Shown here: piece after piece, positions 53,834-62,300 of the stretch
Numbering within the stretch: position 1 is the stretch's first letter
Layout of the letters: each line of letters starts with the position of its first letter
Assembly (NCBI GenBank): GCA_035548055.1
Contig: DASZTL010000061.1
Location: 30,424 to 94,423, forward strand
DNA: 64,000 bases
Direction of reading: 5' to 3'
Origin: DASZTV01 sp035548055
GTDB lineage: Bacteria; Actinomycetota; Actinomycetes; JAFAQI01
Position numbers and translations under genes: made by a program
Notes under the pieces: generated by a model
What the model saw: the letters and a program-made list of their open reading frames with translations, nothing else
Told to the model about the DNA's origin: nothing
Database searches by the model: none

Positions 53834-54961
53834 CTAGCTGCTGACGCCTGCGGACTTGCACTCGCTCGCGTAGCCCTTGCAGAGCTCGGCAGCGGTGACG
53901 GCACCCGCCGTGACGACGTCGTTGATGTTCTTCAGCGTGATCGCCTCCGGCACGAGGAGCACCGACGGGATGTCGCGCTTGCCCTCGGGATCGTGCAGGT
54001 TGCCGGTCGCCAACGCATCCGCCGCCGCCGTGTCACCCTTGGCGAGAGCGATTGCGAGCTTCGAGGCCGCGTCCGCCTCCTTCGAGACGTCCTTGAACAC
54101 CGTCATGCACTGGTCGCCGCTCAGGATGTACTGCAAACCCTGGGTCGTCGCGTCCTGCCCGGTCACCGGCACCTGGAGGTTCTTGGACTTCAGGATGCCG
54201 ATCGCCGCGCCGGCGATGCCGTCGTTGGCAGCGAGCACACCGTCGACCTTGCCGCCGTTCTTCGTCAGCAGCTGCTGGAAGTCGGTCGCCGCCGTCGTGT
54301 TGTCCCACTTGCTGACATCCACCTCTTGGGCGATCTTGATCTTGCCGGCCTTGACCGCCGGGTCGAGCACCTCATGGGCGCCCTTCTTGAACAGCACGGC
54401 ATTGTTGTCGATGTCGGTGCCACCGTTGAGCTCGATGACCTGGGCACCGCTGGTCTTGCCGGATGCCGCGAGGCAGTCGAGCAGGCCCTGGCCCTGCAGC
54501 TTGCCGACGGCCACGTTGTCGAACGAGACGTAGTAGCCGGCCGAGCCGCCGAGATTGACGCGGTCGTAGTCGATGACCTGTACGCCCGCGGACTTGGCGG
54601 CGCTCTCCACGCTGATTCCGGTCTGCGGATCGGCTGGGTCGATGAGGAGGACCTTCACACCCTCCGCGATCATCGACTGCGCGATCGAGACGAACTTCGC
54701 GTTGTCGCCCTGCGCGTTCTGAATGTCGGCCTTGACGCCGGCGTCCTTGAAGGCCTTCGTCAGCAGGGGTGCGTCGTACTGGGTGTAGCGCGCGGACGAA
54801 GTGGTGTCCGGAAGGATCACGCCGACCTCGGTCTTGCCGCTTGACGCCCCTCCGGTGCCCTGGTTGTCGCCCCCGGAACTGCTGCTGCCGCAGGCGCTAA
54901 GTGCCAACAGGCCCGACACGGCGAGTACGCCGATGCCGGCCTTGCGTTCTGCCACTCTCAC
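53834..54961 (-). CDS. Sugar ABC transporter substrate-binding lipoprotein
   Basis: A 375-residue periplasmic-binding-type lipoprotein of the ribose/xylose class (Peripla_BP_4). The lipobox is ALSACGSSSSGG (about residues 18-29). The domain has the two-lobe pattern EVGVILPDTTSSARYTQYDA then VKVLLIDPADPQTGISVESA then VDGVLAANDGIAGAAIGIL. The GTG at 54961 is chosen because a strong ribosome site GAGGAGG lies 6 bases upstream in the correct sense; an in-frame GTG two codons later is weaker. First gene of the operon, with a candidate operator upstream at 55002-55021. Confidence 0.92.
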   Translation of the reverse strand: MRVAERKAGIGVLAVSGLLALSACGSSSSGGDNQGTGGASSGKTEVGVILPDTTSSARYTQYDAPLLTKAFKDAGVKADIQNAQGDNAKFVSIAQSMIAEGVKVLLIDPADPQTGISVESAAKSAGVQVIDYDRVNLGGSAGYYVSFDNVAVGKLQGQGLLDCLAASGKTSGAQVIELNGGTDIDNNAVLFKKGAHEVLDPAVKAGKIKIAQEVDVSKWDNTTAATDFQQLLTKNGGKVDGVLAANDGIAGAAIGILKSKNLQVPVTGQDATTQGLQYILSGDQCMTVFKDVSKEADAASKLAIALAKGDTAAADALATGNLHDPEGKRDIPSVLLVPEAITLKNINDVVTAGAVTAAELCKGYASECKSAGVSS

Positions 54962-55001
54962 AAACGTCCTCCTCGACAAGCGCGAGACCGTGGTGGCTAC
55001 G

Positions 55002-55021
55002 CGCGAGGAGACAGTCTCGCG
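55002..55021. promoter_or_regulatory. Candidate operator upstream of the sugar ABC operon
   Basis: The inverted repeat CGCGAG-N8-CTCGCG (55002-55021) encloses GAGACAGTCTC, itself an 11-base palindrome (55008-55018). It lies about 40 bases upstream of the binding-protein start. LacI- or ROK-type sugar regulators bind such sites; no regulator gene is adjacent. Confidence 0.4.
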
Positions 55022-55142
55022 GCGTGCGCGTCCCGTCAACAAAACGCGCCGACTGCAACGAGCTTGTGATCACCACCGCGATGCGCGCACCACCTCAAGA
55101 TCACGGGCGCTCGGGCGTGAACGGGAGGGGGCGTGAAGACCT

Positions 55143-55166
55143 TGGTGTCGGAGGGGGGACTCGAAC
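55143..55166 (-). other. tRNA 3'-end-like attachment site (probable island boundary)
   Basis: Read on the minus strand the sequence is GTTCGAGTCCCCCCTCCGAC followed by ACCA, the T-loop, T-stem 3' strand, acceptor 3' strand and CCA of a tRNA. The 5' half of the tRNA is missing: the T-stem 5' strand and the 7-base acceptor partner TGTCGGA are not found in the expected positions. Such solitary 3' ends mark attL or attR sites of integrative elements that use a tRNA gene. The direction of the island, toward higher coordinates, is inferred from the change in gene content. Confidence 0.65.
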
Positions 55167-55219
55167 AGATATCCCACGGTTCTCGCTTCGGGACACCTGC
55201 GGCTGTAGCTCCGAGTCGC

Positions 55220-56488
55220 TCAGCGTGCCCACCCTTCGCGTTCGCGCTGCGCCTGGCCCCGCGGATCGGCGCGCAGGTTGAGGAAGCCCGCACCGGTGAG
55301 GAGCCGACTAGGGCTCGGATGCGCCGACCGTTCGTCGTTTGCGGGCCAAGTGTTGAGAAGAGCAACCCGCCGGGCGATCACGCCGTTGTACATGCCAATC
55401 GCCCGCCGCATCACGTCGGCCACTTCCGCGGGCGTGGGCGCCATCGCTGGGTCGGCCACCTCAGCGCCAACCGCTTCGGCGAGGAGCACTCGCAGGCCGC
55501 ACTGCCTGAACTCCCATTCGTCGATCGTGCGGTCACCTTGCCCGGCAGGAGCCGCTGCTGCCTGCCTATCCAGTGAGAGGACAAGACCGAGCGTGGCGAG
55601 AGCGAGAACCGACGCCGCCGCGCTCTGCAACGGAGTCCAGCCGTTGCCTCGCTGCGCGAAAATCGAGCACGCCGTCGCGGCAAAGACGTCGCATGTGAGT
55701 TCGGTGAGCAGCCTGCGATCCCGAGCCGCGACGGCAGCGAGATCGGGCAGGACAGGCACCACCTTCCCAGCCGCGAGCTCCGGCTGAGAATCGAACCTCG
55801 GGGCGTACCACCAACTGTCTGGTTCCACGCCCGCGTGATGCCGCCCGTAGGTCGTCGGGCGTTCTCGCCCGATGTCATGTGCGGAGGCCAACGCCGGGTC
55901 GGTCTCGGAGAGGTTGCTCGCCGTCCGAAGCCGATCCAACACCTGTTCGCGAAGGCGATCGAAGGAGGCCGGATCAGCAGCTTCTAGGTAGTGCAACAGC
56001 TCGTGGGCGACTGCGAACTGCTCCTGCATCGCCACGCCTACCCAGGTCTCGAATGCGCTCTCAGCGTCCTCGATGTAGTCGCGAACGCGGTGCACCCGAA
56101 GAATCTGATCTGCGTGCGCGGCGAGGACAACCGCCGTGCCGAGGTACCCCCCACAGACACGCCGCACTGCAGCGATTCGAAGCAACAGTGCGTCGATCAC
56201 CTGCTCATGTTGTGGGTCATTGAGGACTTTGAAGGTCTGCGAGAACAAGGTCCCCAGGCCAGCGTCATAGACCAGTTGCGTGGCGCCGCTGTGCTGCAGG
56301 AGTGCGGGTAGGGCACGAGCGGTGTGCACGACGGAACTAGGCGGCTCCGGTGCGCCGCTTCCGGAGAACTTCTTGATGGTCGGCCAGAGCATCCGGACGT
56401 TTCGCTCGAGATCCTGCCGGCTTCTGAGCGATAAGTCTCTCTCGGCGTCGGTGCCCCACGTCGTCTCGATCAACTCACGGATCGACAT
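55220..56488 (-). CDS. HEXXH metallopeptidase-like protein
   Basis: About 422 residues, not recognised as a named family. A zinc-peptidase motif is visible: QFAVAHELLHYLEAAD (HELLH near residue 160), and about 100 residues later LLTELTCDVFAATACSIF supplies the third-ligand-type Glu and an Asp, the gluzincin-like pattern. A hydrophobic segment near residues 295-310 (AAASVLALATLGLVLSL) could be a helix in the core. The ATG at 56488 (MSIRELIETTWGTDAER) is preferred; a TTG at 56515 overlaps the upstream gene. The preceding gene encodes a small EACC1-like protein and the pair may form a conflict module. Confidence 0.6.
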   Translation of the reverse strand: MSIRELIETTWGTDAERDLSLRSRQDLERNVRMLWPTIKKFSGSGAPEPPSSVVHTARALPALLQHSGATQLVYDAGLGTLFSQTFKVLNDPQHEQVIDALLLRIAAVRRVCGGYLGTAVVLAAHADQILRVHRVRDYIEDAESAFETWVGVAMQEQFAVAHELLHYLEAADPASFDRLREQVLDRLRTASNLSETDPALASAHDIGRERPTTYGRHHAGVEPDSWWYAPRFDSQPELAAGKVVPVLPDLAAVAARDRRLLTELTCDVFAATACSIFAQRGNGWTPLQSAAASVLALATLGLVLSLDRQAAAAPAGQGDRTIDEWEFRQCGLRVLLAEAVGAEVADPAMAPTPAEVADVMRRAIGMYNGVIARRVALLNTWPANDERSAHPSPSRLLTGAGFLNLRADPRGQAQREREGWAR

Positions 56489-56498
56489 CGGATGCGGG

Positions 56499-56819
56499 TT
56501 AGTCAGCCTGGCCAAGCGCAGCTATCACTCGCTCTACGGCCTCGACATCCGCGCCGACGATCTCCATGCCGTCGACGGTTACGCGGAAGTTCTTCTTGAC
56601 CGAGGCGCGCTCCCGCAACCAGACCTCGACGACTCGTAGCGCGCCACCGCCCCCGCCTAGTGCGACCACTAGTTGGACGGCCGTTTGACCATCGAATGGC
56701 CGCACCTCGACCGGGTCGAAGCTCGGCAGCCCAAGGGCAACTGACAGATCTTCAAGGTCAGAACGGTCTTCGGCGGGAACACCGACAGCGATCTTCGGAG
56801 GCATGCCCGATCCTTGCAT
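56499..56819 (-). CDS. EACC1-like small protein (effector-associated component)
   Basis: A 106-residue protein. Its layout resembles the effector-associated constant component EACC1: VQLVVALGGGGGALRVVEVW then LRERASVKKNFRVTVDGM, ending EAVERVIAALGQ. In published surveys such proteins accompany variable effectors in bacterial biological-conflict systems, often next to peptidases, TIR or CHAT domains. Here the neighbour is a HEXXH peptidase-like gene. It starts at ATG 56819 and ends 10 bases before the peptidase ATG, so they are probably one operon. The similarity is recognised by eye and is tentative. Confidence 0.5.
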   Translation of the reverse strand: MQGSGMPPKIAVGVPAEDRSDLEDLSVALGLPSFDPVEVRPFDGQTAVQLVVALGGGGGALRVVEVWLRERASVKKNFRVTVDGMEIVGADVEAVERVIAALGQAD

Positions 56820-56891
56820 GGCATGGCTCCGGGCTGGATGACAATGAGGCGTACGGCGCCGGCCGGCGTCTACCGCCGTGTGGTGCGACAG

Positions 56892-57674
56892 TTACGTCGT
56901 TCGGCTCTCGGCAGCCGCGGACACGCCGTAGAACGTGGCTCGAGCCGAGTCGACACGCGCGCGGGCCTCGCGGACCAGATCGAAGTCATGCTCGTTGGGG
57001 GGCATGTCGCGCACCGGGTGCATCACGCGATTGCGGACGTCGTTGACCTCCTGGATCTCGCTCTTGAAGGCCTTGCCACTGCTGGCGCGGAGGAGCGAAG
57101 AGAAGAGCGCCCAGCGCTTCTCCACGATGATTCCGGTCTCGATGAGGGTGAGGCAGTACCAGGGGTCGTAGCCATCGCGGGCGAGGCCCTCTGCGCGCAT
57201 CGCGCCGTCCTTTCGGATGGCCTCGTCGACGCCCTTGAACCACCACGCCCTGGCGTCGGTTCCGTACTCACGCTCAAGCACGTGGCGAACAAGGCGGTGG
57301 AGGTCGACTTCGAACCCGCGCAGCTCCTCGTAGAGGTCTCCGTAGTAGCGACTGGCGGGCCCGTACCGCAAGCAGACCTGTATGTCGCCGGCGTCCTCAT
57401 GCGGCAAGGCGTCTTCGAAGGGACGGGCGTGGACGTAGCCGTCGTAGGCGTCCCGGCGTAACTTGAAGCCGCGTTCGTCCTTGACCTTCTCCACCAGCTC
57501 GCGCGTGCCGCTGGGTATCGAGAAGTAAATGTCGCTACGCCGGATCAAGCCTTTGCCGACAGCACGGTCGAGGTAGTCGAGAACCGTGCTGAGCGAGACG
57601 CCCCTTGCGTGCGCTGCCTCTCTCGGCAGGTTCCCAGCCCGCAGCAGTCTTGCGCATTCGTCGGCCGCAGCCAT
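56892..57674 (-). CDS. Winged-helix/HEPN-like (Swt1-type) protein
   Basis: A 260-residue protein. The N-terminal 45 residues (LPREAAHARGVSLSTVLDYL then DRAVGKGLIRRSDI) look like a helix-turn-helix or MarR-like winged helix. The C-terminal domain ends in EIQEVNDVRNRVMHPVRD (about residues 211-228), which has the R-N-x3-H pattern of HEPN ribonuclease domains, most like Swt1-type HEPN. It may be an RNA-cleaving effector or a self-regulated toxin. Starts at ATG 57674. It is transcribed away from the Abi_C-like gene, 116 bases apart, with the divergent promoters between them. Confidence 0.55.
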   Translation of the reverse strand: MAAADECARLLRAGNLPREAAHARGVSLSTVLDYLDRAVGKGLIRRSDIYFSIPSGTRELVEKVKDERGFKLRRDAYDGYVHARPFEDALPHEDAGDIQVCLRYGPASRYYGDLYEELRGFEVDLHRLVRHVLEREYGTDARAWWFKGVDEAIRKDGAMRAEGLARDGYDPWYCLTLIETGIIVEKRWALFSSLLRASSGKAFKSEIQEVNDVRNRVMHPVRDMPPNEHDFDLVREARARVDSARATFYGVSAAAESRTT

Positions 57675-57790
57675 CCGTCCTCCGGGCGCATCGGTTCCGC
57701 GTTTCGGCGTTCAGCCTCTCATCTCTTCTGGGCACGGAAGGTCGTAACGGATCTCGCTCGCGAAGTGCCGCACGCGGGATACTGGCCTTC

Positions 57791-58732
57791 ATGTGGCGAT
57801 CGCGTGAGGTGAACCATCCGGAACCGGATGAGTCGCCGCCGAGGGCGGTGCTGTATAGCGAGTACGTCAGGCGCAAGCCTTCCAAGCCTCGGCCGGTCGA
57901 CAGCGCCGGGCAGGTCATCCCAATCGCCTTGCTTGACCTGGTTGACCCACTCGACCGGGAGGCGAGGAACCGACTCGTTCTTGCGCTTGAGCAACATCAG
58001 CCCAACGTCGTGGTGACCGACGGAAGGTTCAACCACATCACTGACGTGATGGCCCAGATCGCGATCGAGCACATGGTGAACGCTCGGGCCGACTTGTCAC
58101 TTCGCAGTCGCTACCCATCGAGATCGCCCTACCAAGCGTTGGCGGCGATGATTCTTGACCCCGAAGTGCCGCTGGCGTTGGACGCCGTCGGTGCCTGGGT
58201 GGACTCCTACGCGCGGCTTCCCGGTACATCGTGGCAGCGGGACAAGGAGGCAGGCTTTCTGGCGGCAGTCGACGCAGCCCTGTCCGGCACCATCTTCGCC
58301 GTCCGCGGCCGCGAAATCGTGCTCCGGGAGGATCTTGGCGCCTCGGTCCTGGTCGACACACCGATGGCGGCGTTGCTCACTGCCAACCCCGCCCTACGAG
58401 GTGTTGACGCGAAGCTTCGCGAGGCACTGGCGGAGCTTGATGCCGGCCAAGCAGGCGACGCGGTTACCGACGCTGGCACGGCACTGCAGATGCTGTTGGA
58501 TCACCTTGGGTTCCAGGGCACCCAGCTGGGCGATCAGATAAAGGCGGCGCGCAACGCGGGCTGGCTCGCTGGCATCGACACGCCGCTGGCGACGGCGGTC
58601 GAGAGTATCGCCGCCTGGGTGGCGTCGGTACGCAATCAACGCGGCGATGCACACCACGGTCCACCGCCCGATCTTCGGGATGCGGAACTTGTGGTGCGGG
58701 TCGTCGGTTTGCTGACCCTGCGGTTCGGCTAA
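57791..58732 (+). CDS. Abortive-infection C-terminal (HEPN-like) protein
   Basis: A 313-residue protein. The C-terminal 90 residues resemble the Abi_C/HEPN module: DAGTALQMLLDHLGFQGTQL, then VESIAAWVASVRNQRGDAHH with the R-N-x5-H pattern, and ELVVRVVGLLTLRFG at the very end, the usual last helix. The first 200 residues are not recognised but include regularly spaced Arg and Asp residues. The ATG at 57791 (MWRSREVNHPEPDESPP) is chosen; the frame is open 186 bases further upstream through the divergent gene. Abi_C proteins kill or stall phage-infected cells by RNA cleavage in known systems. Confidence 0.65.
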   Translation: MWRSREVNHPEPDESPPRAVLYSEYVRRKPSKPRPVDSAGQVIPIALLDLVDPLDREARNRLVLALEQHQPNVVVTDGRFNHITDVMAQIAIEHMVNARADLSLRSRYPSRSPYQALAAMILDPEVPLALDAVGAWVDSYARLPGTSWQRDKEAGFLAAVDAALSGTIFAVRGREIVLREDLGASVLVDTPMAALLTANPALRGVDAKLREALAELDAGQAGDAVTDAGTALQMLLDHLGFQGTQLGDQIKAARNAGWLAGIDTPLATAVESIAAWVASVRNQRGDAHHGPPPDLRDAELVVRVVGLLTLRFG

Positions 58733-58747
58733 TCGGTGGTCCTTGAC

Positions 58748-58788
58748 GTTCCTAGGAACCTAGGTACCTTATAGGTAGTACAGGTACC
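58748..58788. promoter_or_regulatory. Repeat-rich operator/promoter of the small island gene
   Basis: Contains the perfect palindrome GTTCCTAGGAAC (58748-58759), the inverted repeat GGTACCT/AGGTACC (58763-58769 and 58782-58788), and repeated AGGTA steps 9-11 bases apart. A TTGACG (58743-58748) can serve as a -35 element. Multi-copy half-sites on one face of the helix suggest autoregulation by a DNA-binding protein encoded nearby. Confidence 0.5.
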
Positions 58789-58801
58789 CAGGGAGGCTGG
58801 T

Positions 58802-59218
58802 ATGGCGCGGATGATCGTGGGCGGTCGGGAGCTGGATCTGACGATGGAGGAAGTGGCCCACAAGATGCGGGGCGTGCAGCCCGAGCCGATCCGGGAACAC
58901 ATCGTCGAGATGTTCGGGACGGTGTACCCGCCCAAGCAGGTACTCGCGACGGTGACGGGGTGGGACCGGCAGAGCTTCACGACGATGGAGGCGCAGCGCG
59001 TCCTCAGCAAGGTTGGCTTCATTTGTCGCCGGGCTGGACACCGACCCGACGGCCACCCCGCCTTCGTCCTGCAGCAGGAGGGTGACTTCGAGCCCGAGCC
59101 CGAGCCGAACGTTGACGAGCATCGTCTTGCCGCGCTCGAGTCGGGCCTGGCAGTTGCGAATCAGGCCATCGCGAACCTGTCCGCCAGGATCGGTGCTCTA
59201 GAGGCTGCTGTCGCCTGA
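58802..59218 (+). CDS. Small conserved island protein with C-terminal coiled coil
   Basis: A 138-residue protein. The first 80 residues have a compact pattern GGRELDLTMEEVAHKMRG then EPIREHIVEMFGTVYPPKQV then TGWDRQSFTTMEAQRVLSKV, which resembles DNA-binding head domains seen in some restriction enzymes (the YPPKQV and FTT..AQRVL elements), although I cannot name the family. The last 30 residues form a heptad coiled coil (LAVANQAIANLSARIGALEA). It starts at ATG with ribosome site CAGGGAGG, directly after the repeat-rich operator, and precedes the DUF1998-type helicase by about 100 bases. It may be the DNA-binding regulator of the system. Confidence 0.55.
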   Translation: MARMIVGGRELDLTMEEVAHKMRGVQPEPIREHIVEMFGTVYPPKQVLATVTGWDRQSFTTMEAQRVLSKVGFICRRAGHRPDGHPAFVLQQEGDFEPEPEPNVDEHRLAALESGLAVANQAIANLSARIGALEAAVA

Positions 59219-59322
59219 CGATGCCGATGCTGCCGATTGTCCACTTCGGCTGCTGATTGACGGATCTCGGCGGTAACGTTCTAGCCGATCGAAAGACGGG
59301 TGGAGGCCGATCGGGGGAAAGC

Positions 59323-62300
59323 GTGGACGTCTTCAAGATCCACGAGCACCTGATCGACGACTACCGGGCCTTCACCTCAGCCTTCGTCGAAGTCCGCGAC
59401 CCACGGATTCGCGAGTATGTCGATCGCCGCCTAGCCGATGGCATCCAGTGGCCCGACCCTTGGCTGAGCCTGAACCCAAGCTTCGAGTCCGGCGGCACAA
59501 TCACCGACCTCGTCCGAGCGGGACTCCTCGACGCCGAGTGCGAGCGGATCTTCCGCGTCAAGACCGATCGGAACGATGCCGGCGCGCCTCTTACCCTGCA
59601 CCGTCACCAGCGCGACGCCGTCGAGGCTGCTCGTTCCGGCGAGTCGTACGTCCTGACCACCGGCACTGGTTCGGGGAAGTCGCTGGCCTACATCCTGCCG
59701 ATCGTCGATCGCGTGCTGCGGGAGCGCGCCGCCAACGGGGGTCGCCGGGTTCCCGGAGTCAAGGCGATCGTCGTCTACCCGATGAACGCCCTGGCCAACT
59801 CCCAGATGCACGAGTTGGAAAAGTTCCTGCGGTTTGGCTACCCAGACGGAGGCGAGCCGGTCACCTTCGCTCGCTACACCGGACAGGAAGACCCAGACGA
59901 CCGGCGGAAGATCCTCGCCGAACCTCCTGACATCCTGCTCACCAACTACGTGATGCTCGAGCTCGTCATGACCAGGCCCGATGAGCGGCAGCACCTGATC
60001 CGGGCCGCGAGCAACCTCCGATTCCTCGTCCTCGATGAGCTGCACACCTACCGCGGCCGGCAGGGAGCCGACGTCGCGTTGCTGATCCGCCGCCTCCGCG
60101 ATGCCTGCGCGTCCGACGCGCTACAGATCGTGGGGACCTCGGCAACGATGGCTTCTGGCGGAACAGTCGCTGACCAACAGCAGGTCGTTGCCGATGTTGC
60201 GACCCGACTGTTCGGGACGCCGGTCAGCGAACACCGAGTGATCGGTGAGACTCTCCGGCGAGCAACCACCCCTCTTGCCGCCGAGCGCGACGCACTGCGC
60301 TCCTCTGCCCTCGCCGCCGCGTCAGCAGATTCCGCAGCTCGCGGGTACGACGAGCTTGCTGCCGATCCGCTGGCCAGCTGGGTGGAGAGCACGTTCGGTC
60401 TCGACGTCGAGGGTGACAACGGCCGGCTGATCCGACGTAAGCCGATCACGGTGTCCCAAGCCGCCACACAGCTGGCCCGCGACAGCGATCTTGCAGTCGA
60501 GCCCGCAGAGGCCTCGATCCGAGCGGTGCTGATGCAGGGCTCGGCAGCGAAGCACCCCGCCACCGGACGCCCACTGTTCGCCTTCCGGTTGCACCAGTTC
60601 CTCTCGAAGGGCGACACCATCTACGTGTCGGTCGAACCCGAGGCCGAGCGCTACATCACCGACACCTACCAGCTGCGGGTGCCGGGGGAGCCAAACAAGG
60701 CGCTGCTACCGCTCGGCTTCTGCCGCGAGTGCGGTCAGGAGTACCTCGTCGTCGCGCGCACGCGCCGCGACGGCGAGACAGTGTTCGTTCCACGACGCGA
60801 CGCCGACGCGTCGGGCGGCGACAGTGTCACCGGCTACCTGTACATCTCCGACGACCTGCCTTGGCCGGCTGACCCGATCGCCGACGGCAGGCTGCCCGAC
60901 CACTGGCTGACGACGACCGACTCCGGCGAGAGCGTCGTAACGGCGACCAAGCTCAAGTACCTGCCTGAGCCGGTGTGGCTCACCCCCGACGGGGCCAGCT
61001 CACGCGCCGGAAGCGGCCTGCCGGCCTGGTTCATCTCCACCCCGTTCGCCTTCTGTCTGCGCTGCCGGGTGTCCTACGAGCAGGTACGCGGCAACGACTA
61101 CGCCAAGCTCGCCACACTCGACCAAGAAGGCCGCTCGTCGGCAGTCACCGTCGTGTCAGCAAGCATCGTGCGAACGCTGCGAGCACTGGGCGAGAGCGAA
61201 CTGGCGGCAGAAGCCCGCAAGCTGCTGACCTTCGTCGACAACCGACAGGACGCTTCCCTCCAAGCCGGACACCTCAACGACTTCGTACAGGTCACCCAGC
61301 TACGCGGCGCCCTACACCGGGCCGCAGCCGACCGTGCCGACGGCCTTACCCACGAAGTGGTGGGCCAGCTCGTGACGGAGGCCCTCGGGCTGTCCGTCAA
61401 CGACTACGCGGCCAACCCAGCGGTCAAGTTCTCAGCCCGCGACCAGGTCGACCGCGCCCTCCGTGAGGTTGTCGAGTACCGGATCTACACCGACCTGCAG
61501 CGTGGCTGGCGCGTGACGATGCCCAACCTCGAGCAGACCGGCCTGCTACACATCCGGTACGTCGACCTCCCTGAGATCGCCCGTGACGAGGACACCTGGG
61601 CCCCGCGCCACTTCGCCCTGGCAGGTGCCGACCCCGTCCTCCGCGAGGAGCTGGCGCGGATTCTCCTCGACGAGCTCCGCCGGGTCCTCGCCATCGACGT
61701 CGACTGCCTGACACAGCTCGGCTTCGACCGCCTCACGCGGGAGTCGCGACAGCAGCTAGTTGGCACGTGGGCGATGAGTGAGACCGAGCGGCCACCCCAG
61801 GTCGGCACGGCGTTCCCCCGAACGGGCCGGCCCGGTGGCTTCCGCGGCGACCTGAACGTGTCGGGACGGTCCGCCTTCGGGCGGTACCTGCGCCGGGACG
61901 GCGTAGGGCTAGGGCGCAGCCTCGACATGACGGATGCACAGTTCGTGATCGCCGACATGTTCTCTGTTCTCGAGGAGACAGGCCTGCTCGCAGCGGTCAC
62001 CGAAGACAACGACGGTGTGCCCGGCTACCGGTTGAAGGCCTCCGGTCTTCGATGGGTGGCGGGCGACGGCACCAAGGGCGCGGATGATCCGCTGCGCCGC
62101 TCCGTCGACGCCGAGGCGGTGGCGCGGGTCAACCCCTTCTTCTGCCATCTCTACCGGGACCTCGCGGCGACTCTCGCGGGGCTGCAAGCCAAGGAGCACA
62201 CCGCTCAGGTGCCCGGACCGCTGCGGGAGGAACGCGAGCGAGAGTTCCGCGACGGCACCCTCCCGTTGCTGTACTGCTCCCCGACGATGGAACTCGGCGT

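Noticed and set aside
55143..55235. A complete tRNA gene
   Set aside because: Only the T-loop to CCA part fits. The T-stem 5' strand next to the T-loop reads ATCTG and cannot pair with CCCCC, and no acceptor 5' strand TGTCGGA is found within 90 bases.
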